NCBI GenBank assembly: GCA_947172415.1
Contig: OX359201.1
Location: 2,356,001-2,420,000 of the forward strand
DNA from: Chondrosia reniformis
Taxonomy: Eukaryota > Porifera > Demospongiae > Chondrillida > Chondrillidae
Reading direction: 5' to 3'
Length of the DNA stretch: 64,000 nt
Shown: piece by piece, positions 60,956 to 64,000 of the stretch
Layout: each line of letters begins with the position of its first letter
Position numbering within the stretch: position 1 is the stretch's first letter
Notes under the pieces: model-generated
Seen by the model: the letters and a program-made list of their open reading frames with translations, nothing else
Told to the model about the DNA's origin: nothing
Database searches by the model: none
Made by a program: the position numbers and the translations under genes

Positions 60956-60963
60956 TATAAATA
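60956..60963 (+). promoter_or_regulatory. TATA-box candidate for the bHLH gene
   Basis: TATAAATA lies 58 bp before the ATG at 61021, leaving room for a start site near 60985 and a short leader. Confidence 0.55.
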
Positions 60964-61020
60964 CCGATATCTGTGCTACTAAACAAAAGCAATTAAAGCT
61001 GTGTTTTTGTGAATCTTACA

Positions 61021-62019
61021 ATGGGTATGGATCAAACTAACAACACTCCCTACGCATCTCCGAGCAGTAAGGGAGCATCTCCCAGTGTGTTTCGTGTCAA
61101 CGATTTCGAAAGCGGAGAGCGTCACAGTGGGGGGTGCAAAAGCAAAACCGATGGTAGTAGACTCACCCGTTCTTCTAGCAGCGGAAAGGTAAAGGGCAAT
61201 TCTCCTTGCAAAAGAGCAGACAGTCCGTATGCGCGTTCCAGTTCAGAGGACAGCGATGGAAACTCTGATGGAGGATGCATCAGAAAGAAGCAACGCCGAA
61301 TGGCAGCCAATACAAGAGAACGCAATCGCATGCACACAGTGAATATAGCTTTCGATATGCTCAGAGAAATGGTCCCTTCTTATCCATCAAACCGAAAGCT
61401 TTCCAAGATAGAAACTCTCAAGTTAGCTTGTGCCTACATAGCTGACATGGAGGCTTTGTTGAAAGAACATCAACGAATACAAGGTGAGGATGTCAGTTTG
61501 GCTGCGAATAGAGTAAGCGTGAGAAGACCAAGCTTGGATGGCTTTCTATCAATAAAGCAGCACCCAAACCAAATCCAACAAGCTACCACTGCTCAACATC
61601 AAACACACTATCATCACCATCCCCACCCCAGTCCTCCTCCATATGAGCTGGTTCATATGACTACTCCAACTCATTCGCAGGCATACAGTCCTAGGTCTTA
61701 CCAGTCATCTGACAGTGAATTAGCATATTCTCCTCCAGCCCCAGACCAGGTATATCCATACTTTTGTACTGTGTCTACATCGCAAAATCATAATAGACCT
61801 GTATTAATGACTCGTGTTTCAAGTGATTCTGCTGTTTCCATGCCCCACAGTGGGCTCGTATCCCACTCAGTGACTTACTACCCCACACCATCACAACCAA
61901 TGTCTTGCGACCAAGTATCTCAATCTACAGTTGGATCCTCAACAGCGACAAACACCACTCTGAGTCACAATGTACTAAATCAGTTGGATCCTGGTTCAGG
62001 CTGTATGATGGCACAATGA
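61021..62019 (+). CDS. Group A bHLH transcription factor, 332 aa, single exon
   Basis: An uninterrupted frame encodes a bHLH domain at residues about 88-146. The basic part is RKKQRRMAANTRERNRMHTV, with the ANTRER core typical of E-box-binding group A proteins. Helix 1 is NIAFDMLREMVPSY, the loop PSNRKL, and helix 2 begins SKIETLKLACAYIADMEALL. The N-terminus is Ser/Gly-rich with a basic patch. The C-terminus is rich in His, Pro, Gln and Ser, as in activation domains. ATG 61021 was chosen as the first ATG; ATG 61027 is a close alternative. The protein should act in the nucleus as a dimer and regulate cell-type genes. Affinities resemble the TCF15/twist/atonal side of group A, but a subfamily cannot be fixed by eye. 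A TATA-like motif precedes it. Confidence 0.9.
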   Translation: MGMDQTNNTPYASPSSKGASPSVFRVNDFESGERHSGGCKSKTDGSRLTRSSSSGKVKGNSPCKRADSPYARSSSEDSDGNSDGGCIRKKQRRMAANTRERNRMHTVNIAFDMLREMVPSYPSNRKLSKIETLKLACAYIADMEALLKEHQRIQGEDVSLAANRVSVRRPSLDGFLSIKQHPNQIQQATTAQHQTHYHHHPHPSPPPYELVHMTTPTHSQAYSPRSYQSSDSELAYSPPAPDQVYPYFCTVSTSQNHNRPVLMTRVSSDSAVSMPHSGLVSHSVTYYPTPSQPMSCDQVSQSTVGSSTATNTTLSHNVLNQLDPGSGCMMAQ

Positions 62020-62171
62020 GGACATTTCAATTTATGCCATACATTTAATTGTCTTAAGAACCTTTTATGTTACTTTTATTTTTAACATTGTTTTATACTT
62101 TCAATTTCCAACGAAATAAGTAATCTGTTTGTAATGATAAAAGTAGCAATGATCTAAGAAATACAATAGCA

Positions 62172-62242
62172 TTGCATGTGCACGCAACAACTCATCGATC
62201 AAATTCCATACATGTACGTTTGCATGTGCACGCAAGCACGTG
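62172..62242. promoter_or_regulatory. Duplicated 16-bp motif and E-box upstream of the SLC26A11-like gene
   Basis: TTGCATGTGCACGCAA occurs identically at 62172-62187 and 62220-62235, and is itself near-palindromic. CACGTG follows at 62237-62242, 33 bp before the start codon. In the 255-bp space between two genes this looks like a compact promoter. Confidence 0.55.
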
Positions 62243-62274
62243 ATTTTAAAATGGCTAACTGCTTTTGAATTAGT

Positions 62275-63252
62275 ATGTCCGCAGAGAACTATCCTTTAAT
62301 TCGTGAACCCAGAAGTTTAGACTACAGTAGCATCAATGCAACGGCTGTTGGGGAGACTGATAAAGCAACTCGGAACGCCAATGATGATTCTAAATGTTGC
62401 AACAAATTTACCAAGGCGTATCTTGATGCTCCATTTGTTGCCCGGGATTGCTTCCCTTGTGTATTTAGCCCAAAGGAATACTTTATGAATAAGCTGCCAG
62501 TCTTGCAGACCGTTTTCATGAAATACTGGCAGAAGAGGTACGTTAAGTCGGTTTCCTTCTTTGTAGCCGACTTGATTGCTGGATTGACAGTAGGATTAAT
62601 GTTGGTACCGCAAGCCCTAGCTTATGCCAAGATCGCTGGCCTAAGTCCGGAAGTAAGTTTCAATATGCCTCTATCTATTAAATTGTGTGCATGTCACCAA
62701 AAGACTCTTCTCTTTGCTGTAGTATGGACTGTATTCATCGTTCATGGGTTGCTTTGTATATTTCCTTTTTGGTACATCCAAAGATATTACTTTGGGGCCA
62801 ACTGCCATCATGTCATTGATTGTTGCTTCGTTGGTGTCACAGCTTCCCAATCCAGTTCCTTATGCTGTTGCACTTTCTCTTTTGGTTGGGATAACACAGT
62901 TTTTGATGGGAATACTTAATCTAGGTAGGTTTATCAACGTTTGAGCTCATTTATAATTATATACTCTTACAAACAGAGTACATTTGATCAGTGATAAGCT
63001 ATCACTGACTTGAATACGTGTACACTAATGTGGTATATCTCACTGTCTGTAGCTGCTGCTTTGTACACAATATAAAGTTGTGACTTGTTTTTTTGGCTCT
63101 TTTAATTACAGAAGGCCCTATGCTTACATTTATAAGTTAAAACTACTGTACCTTTTTATTATATAGGTTTTATTGTTGATTTTATTCCTCATCAAGTGAT
63201 CAGTGGATTTACATCTGCTGCAGCTATTACAATAGCAGCAGGACAGATAAAG
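62275..63252 (+). CDS. SLC26A11-like anion (sulfate) transporter, first three exons (partial)
   Basis: Exons 62275-62652, 62723-62924 and 63167-63252 join in phase and give the N-terminal 222 residues. A soluble N-terminus (MSAENYPLIREP) leads to the conserved SLC26/SulP start: FVADLIAGLTVGLMLVPQAL, AYAKIAGLSPEYGLYSSFMG, GTSKDITLGPTAIMSL and FIPHQVISGFTSAAAITIA. These are the first transmembrane helices and the sulfate-transporter signature region. Vertebrate SLC26A11 transports sulfate or chloride and is found at the plasma and lysosomal membranes. The donor gttggt after 63252 opens an intron that runs past the right edge, where no further exon was recognised. The gene begins 255 bp after the bHLH stop. 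Confidence 0.88.
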
Positions 63253-64000
63253 GTTGGTGCTTGGAGATTCAATCATGCATGGTAATATCTAATCTGCTTC
63301 TGCCTAATTGGTGCACAGACCCGGATAATCCAATATTATACTTGGTTGGGACACTTGTTGTAGGCAGTGCCTAACACAATCCGTATGTTCTGTCATTATT
63401 GTACACACATTCTCATGTAAGCGGAAAGTACTATTCTCTTGTCTGACAACAGGTATTGATTGTTTTCTGGTTTTCCATGTTTTAATTAAACAAATTTGCT
63501 TGTTTTGTGAACAGTATGGTAAATGTCAGAGCATAGCTCCATTAAGTACTTCTTCCCCTTCAAACAGTTATTTTTGTCTGGTTTGTTGTTCCAATTGTAT
63601 TGCATGTGAGCTGAATGTGCTTTGGACAAATTTAGGAAGTTATCTTCAAATGATTTTAGTCCTATGTTAATCTCTTTTAAGTTTGGGGTCAGTTTACAAG
63701 TGTGGCTATACCCAATCCCTGCCTTTCTTCCTTATCCATTTGTACTTGTAGAGATTGTCTAAGTGTAATTATTTAACTTACTGATTGCCTATAGGTTAGT
63801 TGTTATAGATAGTTTAATTTTTTTTTATTTGTCAGTGATATTAAGCTGTTTGGTTCGTATATTATGTTTCCTCATTCTTCTTAGCAATCATTTAAGTTCT
63901 TTAGGCAATTGTGTACTCTCTTTGAGGAAGGTTTAACCTAATATTTCTTATCAGTATTAAAGGTATCATGAGCTGTTGAAATTGTGACTGAATTAGTATC

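Noticed and set aside
61009-61020. GTG start giving four extra residues for the bHLH protein
   Set aside because: Eukaryotic initiation at the following ATG (61021) is far more likely.

Overview
The window looks like nuclear DNA of an early-branching metazoan, most likely a demosponge. It is AT-rich and uses the standard genetic code. Its genes are compact and intron-rich, with introns of about 60 bp to 5 kb, GT-AG splice sites and two apparent GC-AG introns. It carries animal-specific genes (laminin, group A bHLH factor, SLC9 and SLC26 transporters, death-fold adaptors). The taxon is an inference; no species marker was seen.

Layout. (1) 1-603, minus strand: 5' coding part of a rhodopsin-like seven-transmembrane receptor that runs off the left edge. 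(2) 2116-5262 and 5569-13522: two tandem paralogous genes whose assembled exons give 586 and 663 aa proteins with the order death fold, death fold, CYLD-like CAP-Gly, Ser/Pro/Gln-rich linker, KH, KH. I know of no described family with this order; it is the most interesting object here. Intron 2 of the second gene was enlarged by two 5'-truncated non-LTR retrotransposons of the restriction-like-endonuclease type, each bounded by (TAA)n. (3) 14704-29737: a 26-exon laminin of 2047 aa with LN, LE, LF-like, LE, L4, LE and coiled coil, no LG domains, and a C-terminal cysteine. (4) 29807-42941: a 21-exon plasma-membrane-type Na+/H+ exchanger (758 aa), starting only 69 bp after the laminin stop. (5) 43098-47766: a 14-exon EamA/WAT1-like drug/metabolite transporter (387 aa), followed at 48595-50505 by a decayed partial duplicate. 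(6) 50.7-60.9 kb: a gene-poor stretch rich in relic repeats. (7) 61021-62019: an intronless group A bHLH factor. (8) 62275 to the right edge: 5' exons of an SLC26A11-like anion transporter.

Every gene except the receptor lies on the plus strand. Exon joins were made by eye from splice consensus, reading phase and family similarity. All five complete multi-exon models close without leftover bases, which supports them. Apart from the tandem death/KH pair, the neighbours do not obviously share a pathway. Introns and spacers hold several small repeat families: hairpin MITE-like elements, a roughly 240 bp interspersed repeat in five copies, tRNA-derived repeats, minisatellites, near-perfect palindromes and coding relics of larger transposons.
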